A stretch of DNA of 64,000 nucleotides from Qiania dongpingensis (GTDB lineage: Bacteria > Bacillota > Clostridia > Lachnospirales > Lachnospiraceae). The DNA is taken from contig NZ_CP060634.1 of NCBI RefSeq assembly GCF_014337195.1, positions 744,001 to 808,000 on the forward strand, written 5' to 3'. Made by a program: the position numbers and the translations under genes. Below, one piece after another: positions 10,313 to 19,191 of this stretch. Below the pieces are notes generated by a model that saw nothing but the letters and a program-made list of their open reading frames with translations, was not told the origin of the DNA and searched no databases. The first letter of the stretch is position 1, and every line of letters begins with the position of its first letter.

Positions 10313-11278
10313 ATGTATCATAAACGATTCGTTCTTTTTTTTAGTCTGATTGCCTGTGCCGTATTGTTTCTGTGCGGCTGTGGTTCCGATAAAGAGCCAA
10401 ATGCTTCTTCTGTCCAGAAGGAAACAAATTCCGGTCCGGAAAACGAGACTGGCGGCGGGAGCCGGGACAGCACTCCTGTAGTCCTTGTTCCGGACCCTTC
10501 CGGAGAAGTCACCTACGGGAATGAGCTGGTATCCATGGATGCTTCCCATCTGGAGGATGGCTATGTGATGGTCCGATATACCGGAAATGTGGAAAAAGTA
10601 AAGCTCCAGCTCCTCACTCCCTCCGGAACTCTTTATACGTATACGATGCAGGACGGATATGAAACGTTTCCGCTCACGGACGGCGACGGCACTTATAAAA
10701 TCTCGGTATTCGAACGGCAGGCCGGAACGGAATCCAACTATATCAATGCTTTTTCCCAGACGGTGGAAGCTTTTATCACCAACGAATTCTCTCCTTATCT
10801 CTATCCCAACCAATATGTGAACTTTACGCCTGACAGTAAGACCGTGGCCAAAGGCGCTGAATTGGCCGAGGGTGCTTCCGACGACCTGGAAGTGATAACC
10901 CGCGTATATGATTATATCGTCCGTAATATTTCTTATGATAAAAACAAGGCAAGCTCTGTGCAGAGCGGCTATGTGCCTGAGGTGGATGAAATCCTCGTTT
11001 CCGGCACAGGCATCTGCTTCGATTACGCCGCTCTGATGGCCGCGATGCTGCGGACACAGCGGATTCCGACCCGTTTGGAGATTGGATACGCCGGAACGGT
11101 ATATCATGCCTGGATCAGCACTCACATCGATGAGCTGGGCTGGGTAAACGGCATTATTGAATTCGACGGGTCCGAATGGAAGCTCATGGATCCGACCTTT
11201 GCCGCCAATTCCAGCTCCAAGGATCTGAAGGACTTCATCGGCAAGGGAGACAACTATCAAACAAAGTTTATCTATTAA
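10313..11278 (+). CDS. Lipoprotein with transglutaminase-like domain
   Basis: A 321-aa exported lipoprotein. I chose the ATG at 10313 (MYHKRF) over the in-frame ATG at 10298 because GAGGG lies 8 nt upstream of it. The N-terminus is a signal peptide ending in a lipobox (FLCGC, then SDKE), followed by a Ser/Gly/Glu-rich linker. A transglutaminase-like core covers residues 185-310, with the cysteine in GTGICFDYAALMAAMLR, the histidine in VYHAWIS and the aspartate in KLMDPTF, so the Cys-His-Asp triad is intact. Such domains act as proteases, peptide N-glycanases or cross-linkers on cell-surface substrates. It starts 21 nt after the regulator stop and ends 11 nt before pilC, consistent with one operon. 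Action on the neighbouring surface protein or pilus is speculation. Confidence 0.85.
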   Translation: MYHKRFVLFFSLIACAVLFLCGCGSDKEPNASSVQKETNSGPENETGGGSRDSTPVVLVPDPSGEVTYGNELVSMDASHLEDGYVMVRYTGNVEKVKLQLLTPSGTLYTYTMQDGYETFPLTDGDGTYKISVFERQAGTESNYINAFSQTVEAFITNEFSPYLYPNQYVNFTPDSKTVAKGAELAEGASDDLEVITRVYDYIVRNISYDKNKASSVQSGYVPEVDEILVSGTGICFDYAALMAAMLRTQRIPTRLEIGYAGTVYHAWISTHIDELGWVNGIIEFDGSEWKLMDPTFAANSSSKDLKDFIGKGDNYQTKFIY

Positions 11279-11289
11279 GGGGGATTCCA

Positions 11290-12342
11290 ATGGGACGTAA
11301 TGCGAATAAGCCACTGAACAACCGGGAGCTTTCCACCTTCTGCGAGCAGATGTCCATGATGCTTAAGGCCGGTATCTCCGTAGCAGAGGGCATTTCCATA
11401 TTAATGGAAAACTTGGAAAATTCAGGTGGAAAAGCCATCCTGGAATCTATTTCCGGCACCCTGGACGCAGGCGGCAGTCTCTATGCCGCTCTGGTAAAAA
11501 CCGGTGTCTTTCCCCGTTATTTCCTGGATATGACGGAGATTGGAGAACGGGCCGGGCAGCTGGACGAGGTATTTTCTTCTTTGGCCGTCTATTATGACAG
11601 ACAGGAGGCTCTTTCCAAAAATATAAAAAGCGCCGTTACCTATCCCTGTATCATGATCGGCATGATGCTCGTGGTCATCCTGGTGCTCATCATCAAAGTC
11701 ATGCCAATCTTCAGCCAGGTATATTCCCAGCTTGGCACGGAAATGAATGGGATCTCAAAAGGCATCATGGGGATCGGCGCCTGGCTCAGCCGCTACAGCC
11801 TGATCTTTCTGATTCTGGCTGCTGTCCTTCTTCTGTCCGCTGTCTATCTGTTCCGTACAAAAAGCGGCAGAAGGCATCTGGATTCCATCGGACGCCGCTT
11901 TCCTCTCACCAGGAGAATATACGAGACTACATCTTTAAGCCGTTTTGCCGACGGGATGGCAATCACCCTGAAAAGCGGCCTTGACTCGGATGAAAGCCTG
12001 GAGCTTTCCGGCAAGCTGACAGAAAGCCCGGCGCTCCGTAAAAAAATCGCGGACTGCCGGAAGCGGACGGAAGACGGGGCGGATCTCGGCACAGCATTCA
12101 GAGAATCCGGTATTTTTTCCGGTCTATACGCCCGCATGGTCAGCGTGGGAATCTTTTCCGGTTCCCTCGACCAGGTTATGGAACGGGTAGCCCGCCAGTG
12201 CGCGGAAGAATCCAACGACCGCATCTCGCGGGCGGTATCTCGTCTGGAGCCGACTTTGGTGGCCGTCATGTCCATTCTGGTAGGCATGATACTGCTTTCT
12301 GTGATGCTGCCGCTAATGGGCATCATGACTAATATCGGATGA
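11290..12342 (+). CDS. pilC: Type II secretion / type IV pilus inner-membrane platform protein (PilC/GspF family)
   Basis: A 350-aa protein with the usual duplicated T2SSF layout. The first half begins LSTFCEQMSMMLKAGISVAEGI, followed by a membrane segment (MIGMMLVVILVLIIKVMPIF). A second membrane hairpin is near residues 175-195, a second repeat begins LSRFADGMAITLKSGL, and there is a C-terminal membrane segment. PilC/GspF is the membrane hub that couples the assembly ATPase to pilin extrusion. The start at 11290 (GGGGGATTCCA then ATG) is preferred; longer upstream readings overlap the preceding gene. The assembly ATPase (PilB/GspE), prepilin peptidase and a clear major pilin are not in the window, so the machine is incomplete here. 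Confidence 0.9.
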   Translation: MGRNANKPLNNRELSTFCEQMSMMLKAGISVAEGISILMENLENSGGKAILESISGTLDAGGSLYAALVKTGVFPRYFLDMTEIGERAGQLDEVFSSLAVYYDRQEALSKNIKSAVTYPCIMIGMMLVVILVLIIKVMPIFSQVYSQLGTEMNGISKGIMGIGAWLSRYSLIFLILAAVLLLSAVYLFRTKSGRRHLDSIGRRFPLTRRIYETTSLSRFADGMAITLKSGLDSDESLELSGKLTESPALRKKIADCRKRTEDGADLGTAFRESGIFSGLYARMVSVGIFSGSLDQVMERVARQCAEESNDRISRAVSRLEPTLVAVMSILVGMILLSVMLPLMGIMTNIG

Positions 12343-12376
12343 CCATGATCTCATCGTTTCGAGAAGGGAGAATACC

Positions 12377-12712
12377 ATGAACCGTTTTGATGATAAGCGT
12401 TCCAGAACCGGTCTTCCGGGCTTTCTGATCTCCGTTCTGATTTTCTGCGCCGTACTTTTTCTGGCTGCCCGAGGTATCACCTCCGTATCGGATACCGCAA
12501 GAGCAAAGGAAAGAGAGAGTCTGGAACAGGCTGTCCGCCGGAACATCATACACTGTTATGCCACCGAGGGATTTTATCCTCCTGACCTGCTCTATCTGAA
12601 AGAGCATTACGGCCTCACTTATGATGAATCTGCTTTCTGGATAGATTATCAGCCCATCGGCTCCAATCTGATGCCGGACGTGACCATTTTGGAGACAGGA
12701 GGTTCGTCATGA
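12377..12712 (+). CDS. Small membrane-anchored protein of the pilus-like operon
   Basis: A 111-aa protein with a short basic N-terminus, one hydrophobic segment (residues 14-32, GFLISVLIFCAVLFLAARG) and a soluble tail. This is the size and topology of a minor pseudopilin, but the class III cleavage motif (G-FxxxE) is only loosely matched. GAAGGGAG precedes the ATG. It overlaps the next gene by 4 nt (ATGA). I do not recognise a specific family; a role in pilus or pseudopilus assembly is inferred from position. Confidence 0.65.
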   Translation: MNRFDDKRSRTGLPGFLISVLIFCAVLFLAARGITSVSDTARAKERESLEQAVRRNIIHCYATEGFYPPDLLYLKEHYGLTYDESAFWIDYQPIGSNLMPDVTILETGGSS

Positions 12713-13167
12713 GACCGAAAACCGATTTCCTATTCACCCTGGTACTCTTCTGCGTTTTCGCAGTGTCGGCTCTGGGACTCGTCATCACCGGCGTCAACGT
12801 CTATGGAAGGACTGTCTCCTCCATGGAAAAAAATTATACCAGCCGGACTGCCTTATCCTACGTCGCGGAAAAAATACGGCAGAACGATACGGCGGGAGGC
12901 ATCAAAACGGCCGATAACATGCTCTGCCTTTCACAAATCAGTGAAAATGAGGAATACGTATTGTATATATACGAGCACGAAGGTTCTTTGATGGAGCTCC
13001 TGACTCGTCCGGAGCTGCCCTTCGACCCAGACGCAGGCCAGGAAATACTGGAAGTGAGCGGATTTTCCGTTTCCGAAAAATCAGACGGCCTTCTGGAAAT
13101 CTCCGCGGAGGAAAAGCACGAAGGCACCGTCTCTTTATACCTGCATCTCAAGTCTTCGGGAACCTGA
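12709..13167 (+). CDS. Membrane-anchored protein, DUF4860-like, of the pilus-like operon
   Basis: A 152-aa protein with one N-terminal transmembrane segment (residues 8-28) and a soluble, beta-rich domain. The layout, including the AEKIRQND stretch and a C-terminal strand pair, resembles the DUF4860 proteins found beside type IV pilus genes in Clostridia. GGAGG lies 6 nt upstream of the ATG, which overlaps the preceding stop, so translation is probably coupled. Function is unknown; by position a structural or minor pseudopilin component. Confidence 0.65.
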   Translation: MRPKTDFLFTLVLFCVFAVSALGLVITGVNVYGRTVSSMEKNYTSRTALSYVAEKIRQNDTAGGIKTADNMLCLSQISENEEYVLYIYEHEGSLMELLTRPELPFDPDAGQEILEVSGFSVSEKSDGLLEISAEEKHEGTVSLYLHLKSSGT

Positions 13168-13213
13168 TTTCCATGACGTCTGTCCGCCTAATGCTGATAT
13201 TCCGCCTGTGACC

Positions 13214-13231
13214 GCCGCTTCGTTAAGCGGC
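13214..13231 (+). other. Hairpin in the pilus operon leader gap
   Basis: GCCGCTT, a 4-nt loop and AAGCGGC form a perfect 7-bp stem in the 80-nt gap before the next gene, with no T run afterwards. It is unlikely to be a terminator; it could be an RNA-processing or stability element. Confidence 0.4.
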
Positions 13232-13247
13232 AGAAAGGGTTTTCAAT

Positions 13248-13715
13248 ATGTCACACACCGAACATAAATCCAGCATATTTCTGATGGAGCTGATTCTCGC
13301 ACTGTTCTTTTTTTCCCTTGCAAGTGCAGTCTGTATGCAGCTGTTCGCAAAATCACACTTGGCAAGGACCCAGACAGAAGAATTGAACTATGCCATACCG
13401 CTGTCTGAAAGCGCCGCTGAAGGATTTCAGAGCGTTTCCGGCGATCTCAAGGCTCTGGCGCCGCTCTTTCCCGAAAGCCGTCTAAACGATGCCGGAGATA
13501 TCCTGAGTATTTTTTATGATGAGAATTGGAAACCTCTGGGCACAGAAAGTTCCATCTCTCCCGTATACACTCTGACCGTATCCTTAAAAAAGGACGAACT
13601 TCCGTCCTCTATTGTCCATGCTTCCGTCCAGATCAGCAAAGACAGCAGCAGCATTTACCGGCTTCCTGTCTCTGTCCAGATACCCAGGACGGTCCCGGCC
13701 GCCATATCCAGATGA
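13248..13715 (+). CDS. Prepilin-like minor pseudopilin
   Basis: A 155-aa protein whose N-terminus looks like a type IV prepilin without a perfect leader peptide: a polar MSHTEHKSS stretch, then a hydrophobic helix containing FLMELILALFFFSLASAV with the glutamate expected at mature position 5. The C-terminal domain is soluble and beta-rich. An AAAGGG site is about 9 nt upstream. It is probably a minor pseudopilin assembled by the PilC-type platform in the same operon. No close family is recognised. Confidence 0.7.
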   Translation: MSHTEHKSSIFLMELILALFFFSLASAVCMQLFAKSHLARTQTEELNYAIPLSESAAEGFQSVSGDLKALAPLFPESRLNDAGDILSIFYDENWKPLGTESSISPVYTLTVSLKKDELPSSIVHASVQISKDSSSIYRLPVSVQIPRTVPAAISR

Positions 13716-13739
13716 TCTTCAAGAAACAGGAGTCCTCCG

Positions 13740-14243
13740 ATGAAACAGACATCCAGTAATAAAAATACCATATCCGGCCTGGGAGTCGGCACATCTTCCA
13801 TTCTCATGATTTTTGTACTGCTCTGCCTCGTGGTGTTCGCAGTGCTCTCTTTCGTGAGCGCCAATGCAGACTGGAAATTAAATGAAAAGCTGGCTAAGAG
13901 GACCTCCGCCTATTATGAGGCATGTGAAAAAGCCCAGGATTTTCTGGAAGAGATCGACAGCCAGCTGGATAAGCTTTATAAGGAAAATCCCTCAAATGAC
14001 AAATATTCTTCCGCCTGCAGCTCTTATTTGCAAACAATTGCCGGACATACCTCATTGGAATCCGGCTCCGACCGCTTTTCTTTTTACTTCACGGAAACCC
14101 TGAGCGATGAACAGTATTTGGCCGTGACCATCTCCATTCCTTTCTTCCCTGTTCCCGGAGGCCACTATTACGAAATAACAGCCTGGCAGACAAAAGCCAG
14201 CCAGGCATGGGATCCGGATACTCATTTGAACGTATTGGAATAA
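13740..14243 (+). CDS. Membrane-anchored protein of the pilus-like operon
   Basis: A 167-aa protein with a 20-residue polar lead, one transmembrane helix (residues 21-42) and an extracytoplasmic domain that starts with a helical, charged stretch (KLAKRTSAYYEACEKAQDFLEEIDSQL). The topology matches other proteins encoded with clostridial type IV pilus genes. GGAG precedes the ATG. It is the last gene of the plus-strand run and ends 12 nt before the stop of the convergent pilT; I see no terminator in that gap. Function is not recognised. Confidence 0.6.
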   Translation: MKQTSSNKNTISGLGVGTSSILMIFVLLCLVVFAVLSFVSANADWKLNEKLAKRTSAYYEACEKAQDFLEEIDSQLDKLYKENPSNDKYSSACSSYLQTIAGHTSLESGSDRFSFYFTETLSDEQYLAVTISIPFFPVPGGHYYEITAWQTKASQAWDPDTHLNVLE

Positions 14244-14255
14244 ACTCATCTGTTA

Positions 14256-15311
14256 TCAAAGCTTTTTTGCCAGCATCTCCGGATTGGAGGCATACTGAAG
14301 CGCTGCAGCGGCCGTGATCCGTCCGCTCTTGTAAAGCTTCTGCAGCCCATTGTCCATGGATGCCATTTCTCCGGTGTTGGAGGAATACACCACACCGTCA
14401 ATCTGATGTATCTTATTTTCCCGAATCATATTCCGTATGGCCGGTGTAACAGTCATACGCTCAAAGACAGGAATCCGACGGCCGTCCACCGCAGGCACCA
14501 GCTGCTGCGACACTACCGCCCGGAGGACCATGGACAGCTGTACCGCGATTTGATGCTGCTGATTGGGCGGAAACACATCGATGATCCGGTCAATGGTATT
14601 GGCCGCCCCTACGGTATGAAGCGTGGACAGTATCAGATGTCCCGTCTCCGCCGCCGTCATCGCCACCTGGATCGTTTCATAGTCCCGCATCTCCCCCAGC
14701 AGGATCGCATCGGGGCTCTGCCTTAAAGCCGCCCGCAGAGCCGCAATGTAGCTCTCTGTATCGGAGTTGATCTCTCTCTGGCTGACGATGCTCTTTTTAT
14801 GGGAATGAAGAAATTCCAAGGGATCCTCGAGCGTGATGATATGATTCTCTCTGGTACTGTTAATCTGGTCGATGATACAGGCGAGCGTCGTGGATTTTCC
14901 GCTGCCGGCCGGTCCGGTGACCAGGACAAGTCCCTTCGTATAATCCGCAAGACCTAGTACCTCCGGCGTGATTCCAAGCTCCGCCGGCTCCGGAATCTGG
15001 AACGTGATGACACGCACCACAGCCGCCAGAGTCCCTCTCTGCTTATAAACACTGGCGCGGAATCTGGACACGCCCCGGACTGCAAAGGAAAAATCATCAT
15101 CCCCGCTCTTTATGAGGCGGTCCATATCCCTCCCTTCGTCCATATCATAGATCTCTTTTATCAGCTGTTCCGTATCCGCCGGCATCAGAGGGCTGTCTGT
15201 CATCTCACGCAAAATCCCATTTACTTTAATGGACAAAGGACGTCCGACGACGATAAACACGTCAGATGCGCCCTGATCAGTCGCTTCCGTCAAATATTCA
15301 GTGATGTTCAT
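14256..15311 (-). CDS. pilT: Type IV pilus retraction ATPase PilT
   Basis: A 351-aa hexameric secretion ATPase. Residues 1-100 carry the PAS-like N-domain (ASDVFIVVGRPLSIKVNG). The ATPase follows with Walker A GPAGSGKSTT (about residue 139), the Asp box ITLEDPLEF, Walker B AILLGEMRD and the His box STLHTVGA. PilT depolymerises type IV pili and drives twitching. The start at MNITEY (15311) is chosen because the ORF extension to 15338 has no ribosome site, while GCAGGT sits about 7 nt upstream of 15311. It converges on the pilC operon rather than being part of it. Confidence 0.9.
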   Translation of the reverse strand: MNITEYLTEATDQGASDVFIVVGRPLSIKVNGILREMTDSPLMPADTEQLIKEIYDMDEGRDMDRLIKSGDDDFSFAVRGVSRFRASVYKQRGTLAAVVRVITFQIPEPAELGITPEVLGLADYTKGLVLVTGPAGSGKSTTLACIIDQINSTRENHIITLEDPLEFLHSHKKSIVSQREINSDTESYIAALRAALRQSPDAILLGEMRDYETIQVAMTAAETGHLILSTLHTVGAANTIDRIIDVFPPNQQHQIAVQLSMVLRAVVSQQLVPAVDGRRIPVFERMTVTPAIRNMIRENKIHQIDGVVYSSNTGEMASMDNGLQKLYKSGRITAAAALQYASNPEMLAKKL

Positions 15312-15672
15312 GGATATACCTGCTTTCCTGTCGGACATCTTTTATTCGTTGTCCTCATTATAGCTCAGGAAAGCCTTGACAGGCAAGTCCCTATTTTTTG
15401 TTCCGGAAAACGACAAATTTTTCCACTATATTCCATAATATTCGACAAATATCTTTTCAAAAACAAATTATTGTGTTATATTTATTACATAATACAAGAA
15501 ATATTATTGGATAATCTTTATTTTGTATCTAAAAATACTTATTTTACTCATTAGACAAAATACGACTTTATTTTGTACATCGTTTTGGGTATCGTGTACT
15601 GCATGTGTCATATCATGTAACCGTATCACGGTTTACATAAAAAAGATCAAAGTCAAAGGGAGGTATTAGGGT
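15312..15672. promoter_or_regulatory. AT-rich divergent intergenic region with a near-palindrome
   Basis: 361 bp between pilT and the lipoprotein gene. It is very AT-rich and contains two copies of TTTATTTTGTA (near 15508 and 15572) and a near-perfect inverted repeat ATGTAACCG / CGGTTTACAT (15615-15638), a plausible operator. AGGGAGGT (about 15658) is the ribosome site of the lipoprotein gene. No coding sequence is visible. Confidence 0.45.
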
Positions 15673-16377
15673 ATGAAAAAGAAATTATTAGGGGTTTTCT
15701 GTGCAGCATCACTATTGTTGACCGGATGTTCTTCCGGAGTTCCTCAAGAGGAGCATGAATCATTAAAAGCAGACTATGAATCGGTAAAGACAGACCTGGA
15801 ATCCGCAAAGGCCAGCCAGGAGTCGGCCAGCTCAGAGCTGGAAAATGTAAAGAGCCAGTCAGAATCTCTGTCCTCTTCCCTGGAACAGCTTCAAAATGAA
15901 TACAATACTTACAAAGAATCTATGAGTGCGTATGAAGGCCTTTCCGCTGCCGAGGCGGAAGCCAGAAGAATAGAAGCGGAATCCATCGCCGCTGCCGAGG
16001 CGGAGTCAAAAGCTCAGGCAGAAGCAGAAGCGGCCGCTGCCGCAGAGGCCGCCGCAAAAGTGGGTTATGAGACGGGGATCACTTACGATCAGCTGGCGCG
16101 GACACCGGATGAGTTCAAATCTCAAAAGGTGAAGTTCTCCGGAAAGGTAGTTCAGGTAATAGAGGGCACCGGAAAAGTACAGATAAGGCTGGCCGTAGAC
16201 AGCGATTATGATACTATCCTTCTGGGAGAATATGACTCGTCCATCGTTGGGTCCCGGGTACTGGAAGATGACAAGATCACCATATACGGCACTTCCATCG
16301 GAACCATCAGTTATCAATCTACCATGGGCGGTACCATAACTATTCCCGGCGTTTCCATTGAAAAGATCGATCAGTAA
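15673..16377 (+). CDS. Coiled-coil lipoprotein with C-terminal OB-like domain
   Basis: A 234-aa exported lipoprotein: signal peptide with lipobox LLTGC (Cys19), then a long coiled coil (residues 28-85, with repeating SLKADYESVKTDLESAK-type heptads), an Ala/Glu-rich helix (residues 93-127) and a compact C-terminal domain (about 130-234) that starts YDQLARTPDEFKSQKVKFSGKV. The C-terminal segment resembles small OB-fold modules found in many Gram-positive lipoproteins. The enzymatic role is unknown; a cell-envelope role is likely. A strong terminator follows at 16392-16440. Confidence 0.75.
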   Translation: MKKKLLGVFCAASLLLTGCSSGVPQEEHESLKADYESVKTDLESAKASQESASSELENVKSQSESLSSSLEQLQNEYNTYKESMSAYEGLSAAEAEARRIEAESIAAAEAESKAQAEAEAAAAAEAAAKVGYETGITYDQLARTPDEFKSQKVKFSGKVVQVIEGTGKVQIRLAVDSDYDTILLGEYDSSIVGSRVLEDDKITIYGTSIGTISYQSTMGGTITIPGVSIEKIDQ

Positions 16378-16391
16378 AGAATCTTCTTATA

Positions 16392-16440
16392 TCAGATGGC
16401 ACAGCGGTATTTTTACCTGGTGCCATCTGATTTCTCTATT
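16392..16440 (+). terminator. Rho-independent terminator of the coiled-coil lipoprotein gene
   Basis: An 11-bp perfect stem (TCAGATGGCAC / GTGCCATCTGA, 16392-16430) is followed by TTTCTCTATTTTT. Confidence 0.85.
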
Positions 16441-16480
16441 TTTATTGTCCTTTACTTACGTCAGCTGGGGAGGAACCGCC

Positions 16481-17275
16481 ATAAAAAAAGGGATTATAAC
16501 ATTCTTAATCTGGATAATGAGTTTCTTTTCCTTTCTATCCGAATATAAACAACAGACCATGGCCGAGTATAGCACCAGCGAAATATTTGAAATATGGCAG
16601 AAGGTCGGTGATTCTGTGGAAAATGACATGGAAAAAATGAATTTTTCCACCGAAAAGGAAAAATTAAGCAAAAAAAATGAATTGTGCTGTAAGTATCTGA
16701 AAAAAGAAGGATTTGAAAACGGTCAGCGTATTACAATAAACAGCAAAATGATTGGCCAAAGCATCTACAGCGATGGAACTTGCCGGATTGCATTATACGA
16801 CGGCCAGACAAGCAATTCTCAGTGGGATAACATTTCCGTCCAGACAAATAATCTCAAAACTGTTCTGATTGAACTTAATACGGATGTGAAAGTTGAATGC
16901 ACCGTCATGAGTGATGATAATCTACTTTTTACAGAAGCTAAAGTTATTACACCTGATATGAAGCAATATGACTTTCATGAAAACATAGAAGAGATATGGA
17001 ATAATTACAAAAAAATCCAAGGGCAGTTCGTCTTATACGGATGGGTCGATTCCGTCACGGATCTCACTGCCTACGAGGCGGAGATCGACATAGCCTATGA
17101 AAACGCTAGCGAAGAAGACAGGCAATTATATCTCTGTATGAAATATTCCTCTCACATGATCAGCATAACAAATGATACCGGCAATTCTATGATTTGTTTC
17201 ATCGATACTATCTGGAATACGGAAGTAACTCCAGGGGATAAAATAATATTGATAAAAGTTAGGGCGCATGTGTAA
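16481..17275 (+). CDS. Hypothetical membrane-anchored protein, probable ATA start
   Basis: The frame is open from upstream, but the only convincing translation start is ATA at 16481: GGGGAGGAA lies 5 nt before it and the encoded N-terminus reads as a classic signal/anchor (KKGIITFLIWIMSFFSFLSEY). In-frame ATGs at 16517 and 16559 lack ribosome sites. The 264-aa product has an acidic helical stretch and a C-terminal OB-like beta domain (about 175-264) that recalls the end domain of the preceding lipoprotein. Either ATA is used at low efficiency or an ATG start has mutated. Function is not recognised. Confidence 0.55.
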   Translation: MKKGIITFLIWIMSFFSFLSEYKQQTMAEYSTSEIFEIWQKVGDSVENDMEKMNFSTEKEKLSKKNELCCKYLKKEGFENGQRITINSKMIGQSIYSDGTCRIALYDGQTSNSQWDNISVQTNNLKTVLIELNTDVKVECTVMSDDNLLFTEAKVITPDMKQYDFHENIEEIWNNYKKIQGQFVLYGWVDSVTDLTAYEAEIDIAYENASEEDRQLYLCMKYSSHMISITNDTGNSMICFIDTIWNTEVTPGDKIILIKVRAHV

Positions 17276-17302
17276 ATGTCTTGCTTTTTTTGCCATTGAA
17301 TA

Positions 17303-17881
17303 CTATATTTCTGTAAGTGCTTCCCGTTCAAGTGCCGGCATATTCTCATGGACGTAAGATAATGCAAAATCATCGGACAATACCCAGTCTTCTACCATAA
17401 ATCGCGGCAAAATTACCGGCATGCGGTTGTGTACATCAGCCATGGAGCGATTCGCCTCCGTTGTTAAGATAACAAATTTATTCTCTCCCTCAAATTCATT
17501 ATAAAGGCCTGCGAGATACAGAACCTTTTCATGGGGAAGATTAAAACGATACTTTGTCTTATCCTTGGACCATTCATAAAACCCCGTTGTAGGCACCGCG
17601 CATCTGCGGGAATGCAGACTCTTTTTAAACGTCGGACGTTCAGCCGCGGTTTCCGAACGGGCATTTATGATTACTCCCTTCGCTCCAAAGCGCGGAAATC
17701 CCCATATACTCATCCGGGGAATTATCTCATTCCTGTCTGACGACAGGATGGGAGCCGTATTCGTGGGAAAGATCTCTCCCGTCTTCATGGTATTACCCGG
17801 AAAACGGGCATTTATGGCGTTTACAATTCTCAATATCTCCTGATTCTCTTCATCTGTGAACAGACTGTATCTTCCGCACAT
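17303..17881 (-). CDS. SRAP-family abasic-site shielding protein (YedK/HMCES)
   Basis: A 192-aa protein starting MCGRY, so Cys2 is exposed after Met removal and can cross-link to abasic sites in single-stranded DNA. Other family signatures are present: INARSET (Asn), GFYEW (catalytic Glu), HNRMPVIL (His). It lies 13 nt behind dinB on the same strand, with AGGAGGGAG as ribosome site, so a damage-tolerance operon is likely: the translesion polymerase and the abasic-site protector would be made together. Confidence 0.93.
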   Translation of the reverse strand: MCGRYSLFTDEENQEILRIVNAINARFPGNTMKTGEIFPTNTAPILSSDRNEIIPRMSIWGFPRFGAKGVIINARSETAAERPTFKKSLHSRRCAVPTTGFYEWSKDKTKYRFNLPHEKVLYLAGLYNEFEGENKFVILTTEANRSMADVHNRMPVILPRFMVEDWVLSDDFALSYVHENMPALEREALTEI

Positions 17882-17894
17882 GACTAACTCCCTC

Positions 17895-19151
17895 CTATTG
17901 TGATTGATGTTGGGCCTTTAAGAACGATTCTGGATAAATCGTATGCTCTGCGATTGGGTCCAAATGGGACAGCTTTCTGTCTGCCAGCATGATTCCCCGT
18001 TGTACGGAATAATGTCCATGGCGTTCCCGTATCCGGTCAATGGCCCGCTCCAAATCTTCTTGTTTCTGATCTTTGACCGCGTCTTGTAAAAAAGAAAGCT
18101 GCCGGTATTCTGTATAGATCAGATTGCAGGCGCGGACGCCTAAACTCCTCACCGGATTTGCCGGACGGTTTCTCTGGTACAGCTCAAACGCTTTTTGAAA
18201 GATTGCCTGAGAGGTACATGACGGAAGGACAAGCCGTCCTTGGCGTTCAAAAGTAAACAAAGTATTGTCCCGGATGGATATCTGTACGCTCCGGCAATAG
18301 AAATGCTCTTTTCTCATCCTCTCCGCTACGCTCTCAGCCAGAATATATAAAATAATCTTAATATCTGTTTCATCCGACAGATCCCGTGGTGTCGTGGTGC
18401 TGTTTCCGATCGTCTTAATAATCCGGCGGGAATAAACATGGGAAACGGGTGACTGATCCAGACCATTCGCAAACGCCCAAAGCATGATGCCGTTTTTTCC
18501 AAGCAGCCGTTCAATAAAATTAATATCCGTACAAGCCAGATCCCCAATGGTGTGGATTCCGTATTTGATCAATTTGGAATAGGTCGCTTTTCCTACATAT
18601 AATAACATATTCGCGGGAAGATTCCAAATTTTGGATTTAAAGTCCTCTCCGATGACCGTAGTCGCATCAGGCTTATGGAGGTCACTGCCGAGCTTGGCAA
18701 ATATCTTATTAAAAGAAACGCCGATGCTTGCCGTTATGCCAAGCTCCTTCTTTATCCGGCTGCGGATGGTATCGGCAATCTCCTTCCCCTGACCGAACAG
18801 ATGCGTCGACGCGGTCACATCCAGCCAGCATTCATCCAAACCGAAGGTCTCCACTCTGTCCGTATACTCCTCGTATATCTCGTGGGCGTCCTGAGATACC
18901 TGAATATATCTGTCATATCGCGGCGGTATGAAAATGATATCGCGGCACTTCTGCTTTGCCATCCACAACGGTTCCCCGGTCGTAACCCCGCATTTCTTCG
19001 CTTCATAATTTTTAGCCAGAATAATTCCATGACGGGCGTCAGGATCTCCTGTCACGGCCACGGGCTTTCCTTGTAGAGAGGGGTTATCGAGGCACTCCAC
19101 TGACGCATAAAAATTATTCATATCAGAATGCAAAATCACTGGCCGGTCCAT
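17895..19151 (-). CDS. dinB: Y-family DNA polymerase (DinB/Pol IV-like)
   Basis: A 418-aa translesion polymerase. Catalytic acidic residues are in HSDMNNFYASVE (N-terminal Asp) and GLDECWLDV (Asp-Glu pair); the little-finger domain follows from about residue 245. Such enzymes copy across damaged templates with low fidelity. A 9-bp-arm palindrome lies over its promoter region; no LexA consensus of the GAACNNNNGTTC type is visible there. It heads an apparent two-gene unit with the SRAP gene. Confidence 0.93.
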   Translation of the reverse strand: MDRPVILHSDMNNFYASVECLDNPSLQGKPVAVTGDPDARHGIILAKNYEAKKCGVTTGEPLWMAKQKCRDIIFIPPRYDRYIQVSQDAHEIYEEYTDRVETFGLDECWLDVTASTHLFGQGKEIADTIRSRIKKELGITASIGVSFNKIFAKLGSDLHKPDATTVIGEDFKSKIWNLPANMLLYVGKATYSKLIKYGIHTIGDLACTDINFIERLLGKNGIMLWAFANGLDQSPVSHVYSRRIIKTIGNSTTTPRDLSDETDIKIILYILAESVAERMRKEHFYCRSVQISIRDNTLFTFERQGRLVLPSCTSQAIFQKAFELYQRNRPANPVRSLGVRACNLIYTEYRQLSFLQDAVKDQKQEDLERAIDRIRERHGHYSVQRGIMLADRKLSHLDPIAEHTIYPESFLKAQHQSQ

Positions 19152-19191
19152 ATTCTGTAAGCTCCCTGCTGATTGATAGGCTTATTATTGG

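Noticed and set aside
9728..11314. A 528-codon minus-strand ORF overlapping the BTAD and transglutaminase genes
   Set aside because: It is antisense to two well-supported genes, with no recognisable domain or ribosome site.
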